A DNA stretch of 20,711 bases. It comes from CAZGCA01 sp964524145. GTDB lineage: Bacteria; Hydrogenedentota; CAZGCA01. Positions 13,543 through 20,711 of the stretch are shown piece after piece. The notes under the pieces were generated by a model, which made no database searches, was not told where the DNA came from, and was given only the letters and a program-made list of their open reading frames with translations. The translations under genes and the position numbers were made by a program. The first letter of the stretch is position 1; every line of letters begins with the position of its first letter. The DNA lies in NCBI GenBank assembly GCA_964524145.1, contig CAZGCA010000099.1, positions 1 through 20,711 on the forward strand, read 5' to 3'.

Positions 13543-13809
13543 GTGGATAGCAGCAACTCGGTGCTTGACGATGGAGAGATCGTGGTAGTCACGCTGAGGG
13601 CAGCCGAGGGCGCTCGAGACGGTGAATGTTCCGACCTCGAGTTGCAAGATGTGATATGCTACGATCCGGCCGGTGCGCCCCTGCCCATCGATGGCGTCAC
13701 CGGTAAGTGCTGCGTGGACTGCATGTCGCGCGATGTCAACTGCAGTGGAACAGTCGACGCAGTTGACGTCCAACTCGTGATCAACGCAGCACCGGGGGCC
13801 GTGGGCTAA
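13528..13809 (+). pseudogene. C-terminal fragment of a secreted protein with dockerin-type repeat
   Basis: From a TAA at 13525 the plus frame is open to TAA 13809. It encodes a cohesin-like beta-rich part (NSVLDDGEIVVVTLRAAEGA, then SDLELQDVICYDPAG), a Cys-rich link (GKCCVDCMSRD) and a dockerin/EF-hand-like Ca-binding half: DVNCSGTVDAVDVQLVIN. In complete proteins of planctomycetes this pattern closes a long secreted polypeptide with a signal peptide. Here the signal peptide and most of the protein are missing and only a GTG (13543) could start it. It is probably a remnant, or the tail of a gene broken by frameshift. It gives a clue to the host phylum. Confidence 0.55.
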
Positions 13810-14012
13810 CGGGACAACGCGACGGTCGTGACTTCACCCAAAGGGCCTCATCGTGTTGACATCTCCCGTGACAACGCTGCACCTTTCGCTTTATCAACCC
13901 TGCGACAGCCCGACGACGAAAGCCACACACCAATAATCCCGGCACACCAAAGCCCTCTTCGAATCTTCGATCAGCTCTGTCCGGGATGTGTGCGCTAGAG
14001 GTTTTCCGGGAA

Positions 14013-15206
14013 TCACTGCCTTCTCGATGCTTTCTTACCGAGGCACGCCTCTGCGACGATCTCGGAGATATCTTTTACGGCCAGCTTATCTTCCAGTTCC
14101 TCGGCTTTGAGTGCGTCGTCGAGCATGGTAAGGCATACCGGGCACGCGGTTGCCAGAACGCGCGCGCCGGTCGCACACGCTTCCCTGACCCTGATTCTGG
14201 CTGGACTATCCTCGCTGCCACCCAAGTAGTCTGTACCGAAATTGCCGGCGCCGCCGCCACAACACAGTGCGCCCGATCTGTACCGTTCCATCTCGACCAG
14301 CGTGACACCAGGAATAGTTCTCAGCACCTGTCGGGGCGCGTCGTATTCGTCGTTCCAACGGCCAAGGAAACATGGATCGTGAAACGTCACCTTCGCGTTG
14401 AACCCGTTCGACATGTCCACCTTGCCACTTCTGACGAGGTCGCGGAGAAGCTGACTCGCGTGCACCACTTCGAACTGTCCGTCGTACCTGGGATACTCAT
14501 TCTTCATCGCGTTGTAGGAATGGGGTGACAGGGTGACAATCTTGCTGACTCCCAAATCCTTGAACTGCTGAACGTTCCCTTCTGCCAGAACCTGGAACAA
14601 CGTCTCTTCACCCAGTTTGCCTACCTCATTACCGTCGCAGTTCTCTTCTGTACCCAACGTGCCGAACGATATGCCTGACCGCAACAGGATTTGGCCGAAC
14701 GTTTTCGTTGCCTTCCGCGCGCGGGTATCATATGAACCGACACATCCAACGTAATAGAGATACTCGTGTCCGTTGTACTGAGGTATGGCGCTACCTTCAG
14801 CCCATTCGAGCCGACTCTCCCGTGGTTCACCATACGGGTTCCCGTACTTGCTGACGTTCTCGAGAAACGTCCGTACCGTCGATCTCACCAACCCTTTTTC
14901 GACCATCTCGTTCTTGGCGGCTACGATCATGTTGACGATCTCGTCACCAAACCGGTACGGACATCGTTCGACGCAGTTCCGGCATGCCGTACATGAGAAC
15001 ACGATTCTTGCCAGGCGTTCCGACCCTTTGATCTCGTTGTTCATCCAGGCCCGGATCAGCCACAGTCGTCCCCCGGCGGAATAGCTTTCCAAACGGAACC
15101 GTGCGTAGGCGGGGCAGTTGTTGGCCTCGATGTGGTTGGTCGGAAACTTGCAATATCCGCACCTGAAGCACCGGTGGATGATATCGTGATAATCCTGAAG
15201 AGCCAT
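14013..15206 (-). CDS. Fe-S protein of the GlcF/HdrD type with two CCG domains (first degenerate)
   Basis: This protein of about 397 residues has an N-terminal ferredoxin part with CFRCGYC...CP (Cys13, 16, 19, 31) and CTACRNCVERCP (Cys72, 75, 78, 82), followed by two Cys-rich (CCG) domains. The second is intact: Cys279, CCG at 315-317 and CPVC at 355-358. The first has lost ligands: the expected CCG is CDG (Cys190, Asp191) and the expected CPHC is SPHS (Ser227, Ser230), leaving Cys155. In the family these domains hold special 4Fe-4S clusters and pass electrons to or from an FAD subunit. The start ATG 15206 overlaps the FAD-subunit stop by one base and has GGAGG seven bases before it. Confidence 0.88.
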   Translation of the reverse strand: MALQDYHDIIHRCFRCGYCKFPTNHIEANNCPAYARFRLESYSAGGRLWLIRAWMNNEIKGSERLARIVFSCTACRNCVERCPYRFGDEIVNMIVAAKNEMVEKGLVRSTVRTFLENVSKYGNPYGEPRESRLEWAEGSAIPQYNGHEYLYYVGCVGSYDTRARKATKTFGQILLRSGISFGTLGTEENCDGNEVGKLGEETLFQVLAEGNVQQFKDLGVSKIVTLSPHSYNAMKNEYPRYDGQFEVVHASQLLRDLVRSGKVDMSNGFNAKVTFHDPCFLGRWNDEYDAPRQVLRTIPGVTLVEMERYRSGALCCGGGAGNFGTDYLGGSEDSPARIRVREACATGARVLATACPVCLTMLDDALKAEELEDKLAVKDISEIVAEACLGKKASRRQ

Positions 15207-16582
15207 CACTGCACCTCCCAGTTACCAGGGTTCATAATGCCGTTAGGGTCAAGCACCTCCTTCATCTTCATCATCAGTTTGAGCGTGTTTGGCTCCATAC
15301 TGTCCACTATCATCTTCTGCGCGTGAATCCCGGGTTTCCAGGGAACGCCTCCCAGCTTGAGAATGAGTTCATCCGATTCGTGCAACGCTTGCCGGGCCTG
15401 CTGTATGCTTGCCATGTCTGCTCGATTAAACGCGTATGTCCAGGAAAACATCATGGCGTGGCATCTTCCGATGACTCGACCCAATAACGTGTACGCGATA
15501 TCGTGTCTTTCAGCGATCTCGACCCCTTCCCTCCAGCATTCAGGATAGGTGTCGACGGGGATTATGGCGCCTACATACTCAAATCCGCCGCCTTTCTTGA
15601 TATCAGCAGTAACCCTGTCAATTTGAGGTCTACTCAGGATCCGCCCTTTCATCTGTGGCTGCAGATCAACAAACCCGCCATCTCCCGTCCGGACATACTC
15701 GCCAAGTGTATCCTCGCAAATCACCTCTCTCTTGAACTCGAGTTCCTTCTCGGTATCGCCGCTGAACACGATGTTGATGTTGTGCAGCCCGCGATGCATA
15801 GGCGGGACTTCCTGTGACCACGCGACGATATCCTCCGCCATCTCCAGGTGAGTGAGTTTGTAGGCGACATCAGGTACCAGCGCGGCGTCTTCCACCAGGA
15901 ACATCTCGACGTCCCTCATGCGTCTTCGCGGGTAGAGCTTAAGCGCCAACTTGGTGATGATACCCGTGGTGCCAAACCATCCGAGGAACAACCCGCCCAA
16001 TTCAGGTAATGGCGGTCGTGAAAACCAGTAGGGCGATAACGAGCACGACCCGATCTTGCATAGCTCGCCTGTTGGCAGTACAACCTCGAACGCGCCAACC
16101 ATGTCGGAGTTGAAGCCGTACAGAGCCAAATCGCCCTGGCCGTGTATTACCACGTTACCGCCGATCGTAGCCTGAGGCGGCGCACCAGGCTCCGAGTGTA
16201 TGAGGTTGGGGTGGTGTTTCTCCAAATAGGCTGCCAGCTTCCCCTGTGAAACACCGGCCTCAAGCACAGCATACCGTGCCCTGTTGTTCACCTCTATTAT
16301 GCGGTCCATCCGCTTGAGGTCCAGCACAATACCCCCGTGCAAGGGCATGACTATGCCGGTGAGAGACACCCCGCCTCCCAGAGGAACCACGGGGATCTTC
16401 TCCTTGTTTGCAAGCTTGACAATCGCCTGCACTTCCTCCGCCGTCTTCGGAGCTACCACGTAGTCCGCTTGGTGAGGTTCAGCAGTTCCCAGGTCACGAG
16501 AGTAAATGTAAAGCTCTTCCGGCTCTGTCGAGACATAGTCTTGCCCCACTATTCCAGCCAACGATTCACTTATTGGGTCCAT
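15206..16582 (-). CDS. FAD-binding oxidoreductase of the GlcD / D-2-hydroxyacid dehydrogenase type
   Basis: This 458-residue flavoprotein has the FAD_binding_4 (VAO) fold: VVPLGGGVSLTG (pyrophosphate-binding loop), EPGAPPQATIGGNVVIHG, and GWFGTTGIITKLALKLYP, followed by a FAD-oxidase C-terminal domain ending VLDPNGIMNPG. Family members oxidise glycolate, D-lactate or other 2-hydroxy acids to 2-oxo acids and hand electrons to Fe-S partners. The start ATG 16582 is preceded by AAGGGG at eight bases and lies just after the stop of the Fe-S gene (16587). Its Fe-S genes flank it on both sides. The substrate cannot be read from the sequence; the adjacent aminotransferase suggests an amino-acid-derived 2-oxo or 2-hydroxy acid. 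Confidence 0.92.
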   Translation of the reverse strand: MDPISESLAGIVGQDYVSTEPEELYIYSRDLGTAEPHQADYVVAPKTAEEVQAIVKLANKEKIPVVPLGGGVSLTGIVMPLHGGIVLDLKRMDRIIEVNNRARYAVLEAGVSQGKLAAYLEKHHPNLIHSEPGAPPQATIGGNVVIHGQGDLALYGFNSDMVGAFEVVLPTGELCKIGSCSLSPYWFSRPPLPELGGLFLGWFGTTGIITKLALKLYPRRRMRDVEMFLVEDAALVPDVAYKLTHLEMAEDIVAWSQEVPPMHRGLHNINIVFSGDTEKELEFKREVICEDTLGEYVRTGDGGFVDLQPQMKGRILSRPQIDRVTADIKKGGGFEYVGAIIPVDTYPECWREGVEIAERHDIAYTLLGRVIGRCHAMMFSWTYAFNRADMASIQQARQALHESDELILKLGGVPWKPGIHAQKMIVDSMEPNTLKLMMKMKEVLDPNGIMNPGNWEVQ

Positions 16583-16586
16583 ACCA

Positions 16587-17633
16587 TCATCCCCTTGCAG
16601 GTTCCTCGCCCAGCGCAAGTCGGCAAAGATCGCTCATGAAGATAGGCATCATGCCGTTCTTCGCCACCAGCTCAGCCAGCGTACCCATGCACGCGGGGCA
16701 ATTGAATACGCATAGTTGAGCACCCGCATCTACCATGTCCTGTATGTTTCTTTCTTGTATCTCGGCAGCACGTCGACGGCTCCCTTCCTTTACCTGCCCT
16801 TTGATAGTGGTTGCACAGCACAGGGCGTTCTCACCCACATACTCGCGATCGACACTTTCAACACCTATCAGGTTGAAGATGTCGTCCACGAAATGCAGTT
16901 TGTCCGGCGAAAGCCGCGACGAGCAGGGGCGCTGATATGCCGCCTTCAAAGCTAACGGTTTGATCTCGCTCTCGAGACCGAGAAGCGTGTTGTAGAGAAA
17001 CTCAAAGAAATGGACCGGTTTGAACGGGACCTCGATGCCGAATGCCGGGGCATACGATCTGAAAGTCCCATAACACTCGTCGTGGAAGAATATCACTTCT
17101 TTGACGTTATGTTTGGCGATGTTCTCGATTATCTTCGGCAGCCGCTCGTTGATGACGGAAGTTCTGGCAAAATGCAGGTACATCAGTTGGCAGAACAGGC
17201 GAAACATGGTGCGAGTGTTCGCCGATAGAAGTGAAACGCCTTCGAAAAGCCTGCCCCGAATCAGATGATTGAGCGGAGCGAAAACCCCCATGGAAATCAC
17301 CGGTTCCGTGACGTCCTTGATATCGAGATCCTCTCTCCACGGAACTCCCATTTGAACGGCTTGCCTGGTGATGGGCCTTGGCAGAGGCAATATGTTCTTC
17401 TCTTCCTGGCGCACGACAATCAGATAGAAGGGGTGATTGCCCCTTGGACAGTATTCCTCGCAGGCGTAGCAGGTCACACAATCATGCAGCACGAAGCTAT
17501 CTTCACCATTGATCAGCTTTCTTATCTCCGACTTTGCCGTCTCTTTGTCTATATCCATGTACTGGCACTTGGTGAGGCAATCGAACGTCGTGCAACTCAG
17601 ACATCTTTTCTCGTCAAACGCCAACTCAAACAT
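16587..17633 (-). CDS. HdrB/HdrD-like Fe-S protein with ferredoxin N-terminus
   Basis: This 348-residue protein has an N-terminal Fe-S part with Cys11/14/19/23 (spacing CxxCx4CxxxC, slightly unusual) and CVTCYACEEYCP (Cys52/55/58/62). The C-terminal half has an HdrB-type motif with spacing CX34-CCA-X37-CxxC, ending CPAC; the usual CCG is CCA here. Such motifs in heterodisulfide reductase-like proteins bind noncubane or special 4Fe-4S clusters. It lies between the aminotransferase and the FAD subunit, so it is probably another electron-transfer subunit of that dehydrogenase. A GGAGAGG lies four bases before ATG 17633; a 62-base gap separates it from the aminotransferase. Confidence 0.87.
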   Translation of the reverse strand: MFELAFDEKRCLSCTTFDCLTKCQYMDIDKETAKSEIRKLINGEDSFVLHDCVTCYACEEYCPRGNHPFYLIVVRQEEKNILPLPRPITRQAVQMGVPWREDLDIKDVTEPVISMGVFAPLNHLIRGRLFEGVSLLSANTRTMFRLFCQLMYLHFARTSVINERLPKIIENIAKHNVKEVIFFHDECYGTFRSYAPAFGIEVPFKPVHFFEFLYNTLLGLESEIKPLALKAAYQRPCSSRLSPDKLHFVDDIFNLIGVESVDREYVGENALCCATTIKGQVKEGSRRRAAEIQERNIQDMVDAGAQLCVFNCPACMGTLAELVAKNGMMPIFMSDLCRLALGEEPARG

Positions 17634-17695
17634 GGGGCCTCTCCATTTTGTCTGCTACTCTGCGATTGCCTGGATGCCGTACAGAGGTAGTGTCT

Positions 17696-18862
17696 CTATA
17701 AGTATGCTTCAATCCTATCGAACGCTTTGTTGATCTCGTGTTCAGGAACACAGAACGACAGTCTCAAATGCCCCTCGCCCGTTGGTCCGAACGCTATCCC
17801 GGGCGTTGTTGACACGTGGGCCTCTTTGAGGAGCCGTTTGCAGAACGTCGTCGAATCCTTGCCTTCCTTGGCCAGTATTCTGGGAAACATGAGATACGAC
17901 CCGTTTGGTTTCTGGTAGTCGAAAAGCGAACCGAGCCCGTCGAGACGTTCGCACATTAGATTGCGAGTAGCAAGGTAATGTTCCCTGAATGCCGTGACAC
18001 AATCCTGGGGCCCCTTCAGCGCGGCAAGCGCGGCATGTTGGGACACTACCGGGGCACAGATCGCAAAGGGGATATGTGCCTTGGTGATCTGCGGGATCAA
18101 CTCTTCGTCCGCGTGCAGGTACCCGATCCTCCAGCCCGTCATCGCGTACGTCTTCGTGAAGGTGAAACAGCTTACGACGTTCTTCCGCAGCTCAGGAAAC
18201 GACGCCAAGCTGAAATGCTTGTGACCATCATACGTGAAGTATTCGTAGGCTTCATCGGTGATGATCATGAGATCGTTGTCCAAGGCAATCTCAGCCAGTT
18301 GGCGCAGTTGTTCCTCGACAATAATCGTGCCGGTCGGGTTGTTTGGGGAACAACACATCATAGCTTTCGTCCTGGGAGTGATTGCATTCTTGATGGCCCC
18401 GATATCCAAACGAAACCCTTCCTCTTCGATCGTCGGGACGGGAACGGGCGTTCCCGAGGCGATGACCACCTGACGAATGTGGGTCGAATAGGTCGGGGAA
18501 AACAGAATAACCTCGTCGCCGGGGTCCACCAATGCCATCACGGCAGCGGCCAGGCCTTCGATGGCACCTACCGTAACCATTATCTGGCCGGCGACAGCAT
18601 CGACACCGTTATCGCGCTTCAGTTTCTTGACGATCTCTTCTCGCAGTTCCGGCAATCCGGCGTTTGGCGAATAGCCCCCTACAGCCCCACTCCTTATAGC
18701 GGCAATTGCCGCTTCCTTTATGTGCTCGGGCGTGTCGGACGTAGGTTTTGCCCAGGACAAGAACGCCACATCCTCCACTTCCTTTGACAATCGTGTCATC
18801 TCGTGGATCGCGGATTTCTCTATCTGCGCCACCCTGTTTGAGACTCGCCAGTCACCTTCCAT
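17696..18862 (-). CDS. Class I/II PLP-dependent aminotransferase
   Basis: This 388-residue aspartate-aminotransferase-fold enzyme has a glycine-rich phosphate contact near GAIEGLA, the NPNNPTG-type segment CSPNNPTG, the DEAYEYFTYDG loop, the PLP lysine in TFTKTYAMTGWRIGY, and a C-terminal LRLSFCVP carrying the substrate-carboxylate Arg. It interconverts an amino acid and its 2-oxo acid; specificity is not readable. ATG 18862 is chosen because AAAGGAG lies eight bases upstream; the longer frame to 18898 adds nothing conserved. It is the first gene of the minus-strand operon that continues with the HdrB-like, FAD and GlcF-like subunits, which suggests its 2-oxo acid product feeds, or is fed by, that dehydrogenase. 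Confidence 0.92.
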   Translation of the reverse strand: MEGDWRVSNRVAQIEKSAIHEMTRLSKEVEDVAFLSWAKPTSDTPEHIKEAAIAAIRSGAVGGYSPNAGLPELREEIVKKLKRDNGVDAVAGQIMVTVGAIEGLAAAVMALVDPGDEVILFSPTYSTHIRQVVIASGTPVPVPTIEEEGFRLDIGAIKNAITPRTKAMMCCSPNNPTGTIIVEEQLRQLAEIALDNDLMIITDEAYEYFTYDGHKHFSLASFPELRKNVVSCFTFTKTYAMTGWRIGYLHADEELIPQITKAHIPFAICAPVVSQHAALAALKGPQDCVTAFREHYLATRNLMCERLDGLGSLFDYQKPNGSYLMFPRILAKEGKDSTTFCKRLLKEAHVSTTPGIAFGPTGEGHLRLSFCVPEHEINKAFDRIEAYL

Positions 18863-19458
18863 CTCAGTTACTCCTTTCATGCGCCCGCTCCGCAACAATC
18901 ACCATGAAGCCCTGCGTCGTGCGGGCACACAACCCTTGCTCTTGGGCACAGAACGATATTGCCGCGCGTCGCAAACTGCTGGGATGTGCAATTATTGTAC
19001 ATATCTCTCCGCACCTTACCCTTCAAGTAGCGTACGAGATACACGAGCCGTTGTCAATGGGTGGCCGAGCAAGGCATTTGCGCTGTCACGGTTTCGCATT
19101 GCAGCAAGGTAAGTTTCGCTCACGTTGAACGGTAGCCGTCTCATCCCCTCATCTCCCTTATTTCCACATCCCCTGTTTCTTTTGCGCTTATACGCTACGC
19201 TGTGTAGGAAAAGGAGATGGGGGGATTTGGGGGATATGGAGATATGTGTGAGCTGGACTAGGTGGTAGCTGTCCCTGTTCCCTCGTTATCGACTCCCGTA
19301 CGGGCCGACCTTCCGTTCGACCCAACAACCACCGTGGACATACTCTTTGTGCAATTACACTTACCAACAACGCAGGTTGGCTCCGAGCATTCTGCAGCTG
19401 CCGAAACTCGGATCGTGAGAGTGACGGGGCCTTGCCTGGAACATTCCACCCAAAGAGG
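18863..19458. other. Gene-poor divergent intergenic region
   Basis: About 600 bases separate the aminotransferase operon (minus) from the DUF1549 gene (plus). I find no convincing gene. Short frames exist on both strands but lack ribosome sites and recognisable domains. The region holds an imperfect purine/pyrimidine inverted repeat (19151-19243) and leads into a good extended -10 promoter. No clear promoter for the minus-strand operon was found, although it must lie here. Confidence 0.6.
19151..19243. repeat. Imperfect purine/pyrimidine-rich inverted repeat
   Basis: A pyrimidine-rich arm (19151-19173) and a purine-rich arm (19221-19243), 23 bases each and 47 bases apart, are complementary at 16 of 23 ungapped positions. 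The ends pair best (ATCTCC with GGAGAT; TCCCC with GGGGA). The second arm has runs of six and five G. It could form a weak cruciform or hairpin, or be a relic of a small repeat element; no coding potential is seen. Confidence 0.35.
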
Positions 19459-19467
19459 TGTTATAAT
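19459..19467 (+). promoter_or_regulatory. Extended -10 promoter (TGTTATAAT)
   Basis: TGT-TATAAT is a perfect consensus -10 hexamer (19462-19467) with the extended TGn motif, so a strong -35 box is not required; none at the proper spacing is obvious. Transcription would start near 19474, giving a leader of about 90 bases to ATG 19567. It stands out in otherwise GC-rich sequence and faces the DUF1549 gene. Confidence 0.6.
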
Positions 19468-19566
19468 AAGCGCGAGAAGATCCAACTATGCAACCCGTTG
19501 CGCGCAGGCCGGAACATGGAGAAGAAATCGACTGAAATGCTCATGTGCATACTGCCCAAGGCCGCA

Positions 19567-20711
19567 ATGAGGACGTTCATGTTGACAGTTGCGGTCTTCA
19601 TGACAGCCCTTGGCGTGCAGAGCGCGGAACCTGGGATTGTGCGCCCGTTTGAAAGCGGCGGGGAAATCGTATCAGAGAATCCCATCGATGCTCTGGTGCT
19701 GTCCGCATTGCGCGAGCGGGGTATCGAGCCCGCAAAGCCATGTTCTGACGAGGTCTTTATCAGGCGCGTGTACCTTGACGTCATCGGCACGTTACCCGAT
19801 CCGCAGGCGGTTCGCAGGTTTCTGCGGGCTCGCCGTCCCGACAAGCGTGCTGCACTCATCGACGCCCTCCTTGAACGAGATGAGTTTGCTGATTATTGGG
19901 CATTGAAATGGTGCGACCTGCTGCGGGTCAAGGCGGAGTTCCCCATCAACCTGTGGCCCAACGCGGTCCAGGCATATCACCGCTGGATACGTGACTCGAT
20001 CCGGGAGAACAAACCGTACGATCAGTTTGCGCGCGAGCTGTTGACATCGAGCGGCAGCAACTTTCGCGTGCCGCCGGTGAACTTCTACCGCGCAATTCAA
20101 GGCCGGGAACCTTCGGCTATCGCAAGTGCGGTTGCCCTGACGTTCATGGGAACGCGCATGCAGAGCTGGCCGGAAGCCCAGCGTGCAGGTATGGAGGCCT
20201 TTTTCTCGCGAGTGGCCTACAAGGGAACGGCAGAGTGGAAGGAAGAGATCGTGCATTTGGACCCGGCTCCGGTTGACCCGTTGGATGCCGTTTTCCCCGA
20301 CGGCACGACTGTGCGGATACTTCCCGGCGACGATCCTCGCCTCGTCTTTGCCGATTGGCTCGTTGCGTCCGACAACCCGTGGTTCGCGCGCACAATCGCA
20401 AACCGTCTATGGGCCTGGCTGCTGGGCCGCGGCATTATCCACGACCCGGACGATATTCGGCCGGACAATCCCCCTGTGAGCCCCGAATTGCTCGCTTACC
20501 TTGAGAAGGAACTGGTGAATGCCGACTATGACCTGAGGCACATGTACCGGCTCATCCTCAACTCGCTCACCTATCAGCAGTCCTCGATTCCGCGCAGCAA
20601 CCATCCCGACGCCGAGGCCCTGTTCGCGCACTATCAAGTGCGTCAGCTCGATGCGGAAGTGCTGATCGACGCCTTGTGCTGGATTTTCGGGCCCGGGGAA
20701 ACCTATTCGAG
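19567..20711 (+). CDS. DUF1549/DUF1553 planctomycete secreted protein, partial (runs off window)
   Basis: The first 381 residues are present. A signal peptide (MRTFMLTVAVFMTALGVQSA) is followed by DUF1549 (about residues 35-215, with FIRRVYLDVIGTLPDPQAV and YDQFARELLTSSG) and the start of DUF1553 (from about 262, ASDNPWFARTIANRLWAWLLGRG, VSPELLAYLEKEL and LILNSLTYQQSS). These paired domains are abundant in planctomycetes and are linked to extracytoplasmic polymer degradation, but the chemistry is unproven. The usual CxxCH motif of DUF1549 is missing: the equivalent place reads MGTRMQSWPEAQRAGMEAFF. There is no N-terminal cytochrome domain. ATG 19567 is preferred (AAGG five bases upstream, gives the signal peptide); the frame is open back to ATG 19516. 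Confidence 0.88.
   Translation, partial: MRTFMLTVAVFMTALGVQSAEPGIVRPFESGGEIVSENPIDALVLSALRERGIEPAKPCSDEVFIRRVYLDVIGTLPDPQAVRRFLRARRPDKRAALIDALLERDEFADYWALKWCDLLRVKAEFPINLWPNAVQAYHRWIRDSIRENKPYDQFARELLTSSGSNFRVPPVNFYRAIQGREPSAIASAVALTFMGTRMQSWPEAQRAGMEAFFSRVAYKGTAEWKEEIVHLDPAPVDPLDAVFPDGTTVRILPGDDPRLVFADWLVASDNPWFARTIANRLWAWLLGRGIIHDPDDIRPDNPPVSPELLAYLEKELVNADYDLRHMYRLILNSLTYQQSSIPRSNHPDAEALFAHYQVRQLDAEVLIDALCWIFGPGETYS

Noticed and set aside
19056..19110. GGTGGCCGAGC-type sequence reminiscent of a tRNA 5' half
   Set aside because: No T-loop GTTCGA element or closing acceptor stem could be found downstream.
19258..19485. 75-codon minus-strand frame with several Cys and Ser/Thr
   Set aside because: Looks slightly protein-like but has no ribosome site, no recognisable family, and lies across the extended -10 promoter.

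Overview
The window looks like chromosome from an anaerobic, GC-rich bacterium, most likely a member of the Planctomycetota. Two genes point there: a DUF1549/DUF1553 protein at the right edge and a dockerin-type Ca-binding tail fragment near 13.7 kb, both typical of planctomycete secretomes. The many ferredoxin, MinD-type and HdrB/GlpC-like iron-sulfur proteins point to anaerobic metabolism. No rRNA, tRNA or CRISPR array was seen.

Region 1 (1-10946, all minus strand) is a long co-directional run read right to left. It begins with a NifX/orange-protein-like small protein (10563-10946), then an aldo/keto reductase with a ferredoxin-like tail, a 64-aa unknown protein translationally coupled to a radical SAM enzyme, and a 606-aa protein that fuses two MinD-type ATPases, each carrying two 4Fe-4S motifs. 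Next come a DUF5320-type ferredoxin, a CooC nickel-insertion ATPase, a CooT nickel-binding protein and a small Cys-rich protein, and last a DUF302 lipoprotein followed by a tripartite efflux set (TolC-like, adaptor, RND pump) whose genes overlap by ATGA. The first half resembles the orange protein (ORP) complex loci of Desulfovibrio (MinD-type ATPases, a NifX-like Mo/Cu protein and a sigma-54 activator). Here it is joined to nickel maturation genes, but no CO dehydrogenase lies in the window.

Region 2 (10947-12828) is a divergent intergenic region with paired TGCAT-type dyads and a candidate -24/-12 element, followed by a plus-strand PAS/AAA+/Fis sigma-54 activator that probably controls region 1.

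Region 3 (12810-14012) is a gene graveyard. It holds the left end of an IS21-like element (terminal TGT, internal direct repeat, first ~27 codons of istA), which truncates the C-terminal fragment of an ABC-2 permease. After it comes the dockerin-type tail fragment of a secreted protein; 13810-14012 shows nothing recognisable.

Region 4 (14013-18862, minus strand) is a compact four-gene operon: a class I aminotransferase, an HdrB-like Fe-S protein, a GlcD-type FAD oxidoreductase and a GlcF/HdrD-like Fe-S protein. It probably links transamination of an amino acid to oxidation of a 2-hydroxy acid, or the reverse. Region 5 (18863-20711) is a gene-poor stretch with an extended -10 promoter, followed by the DUF1549/DUF1553 gene, which runs off the window.
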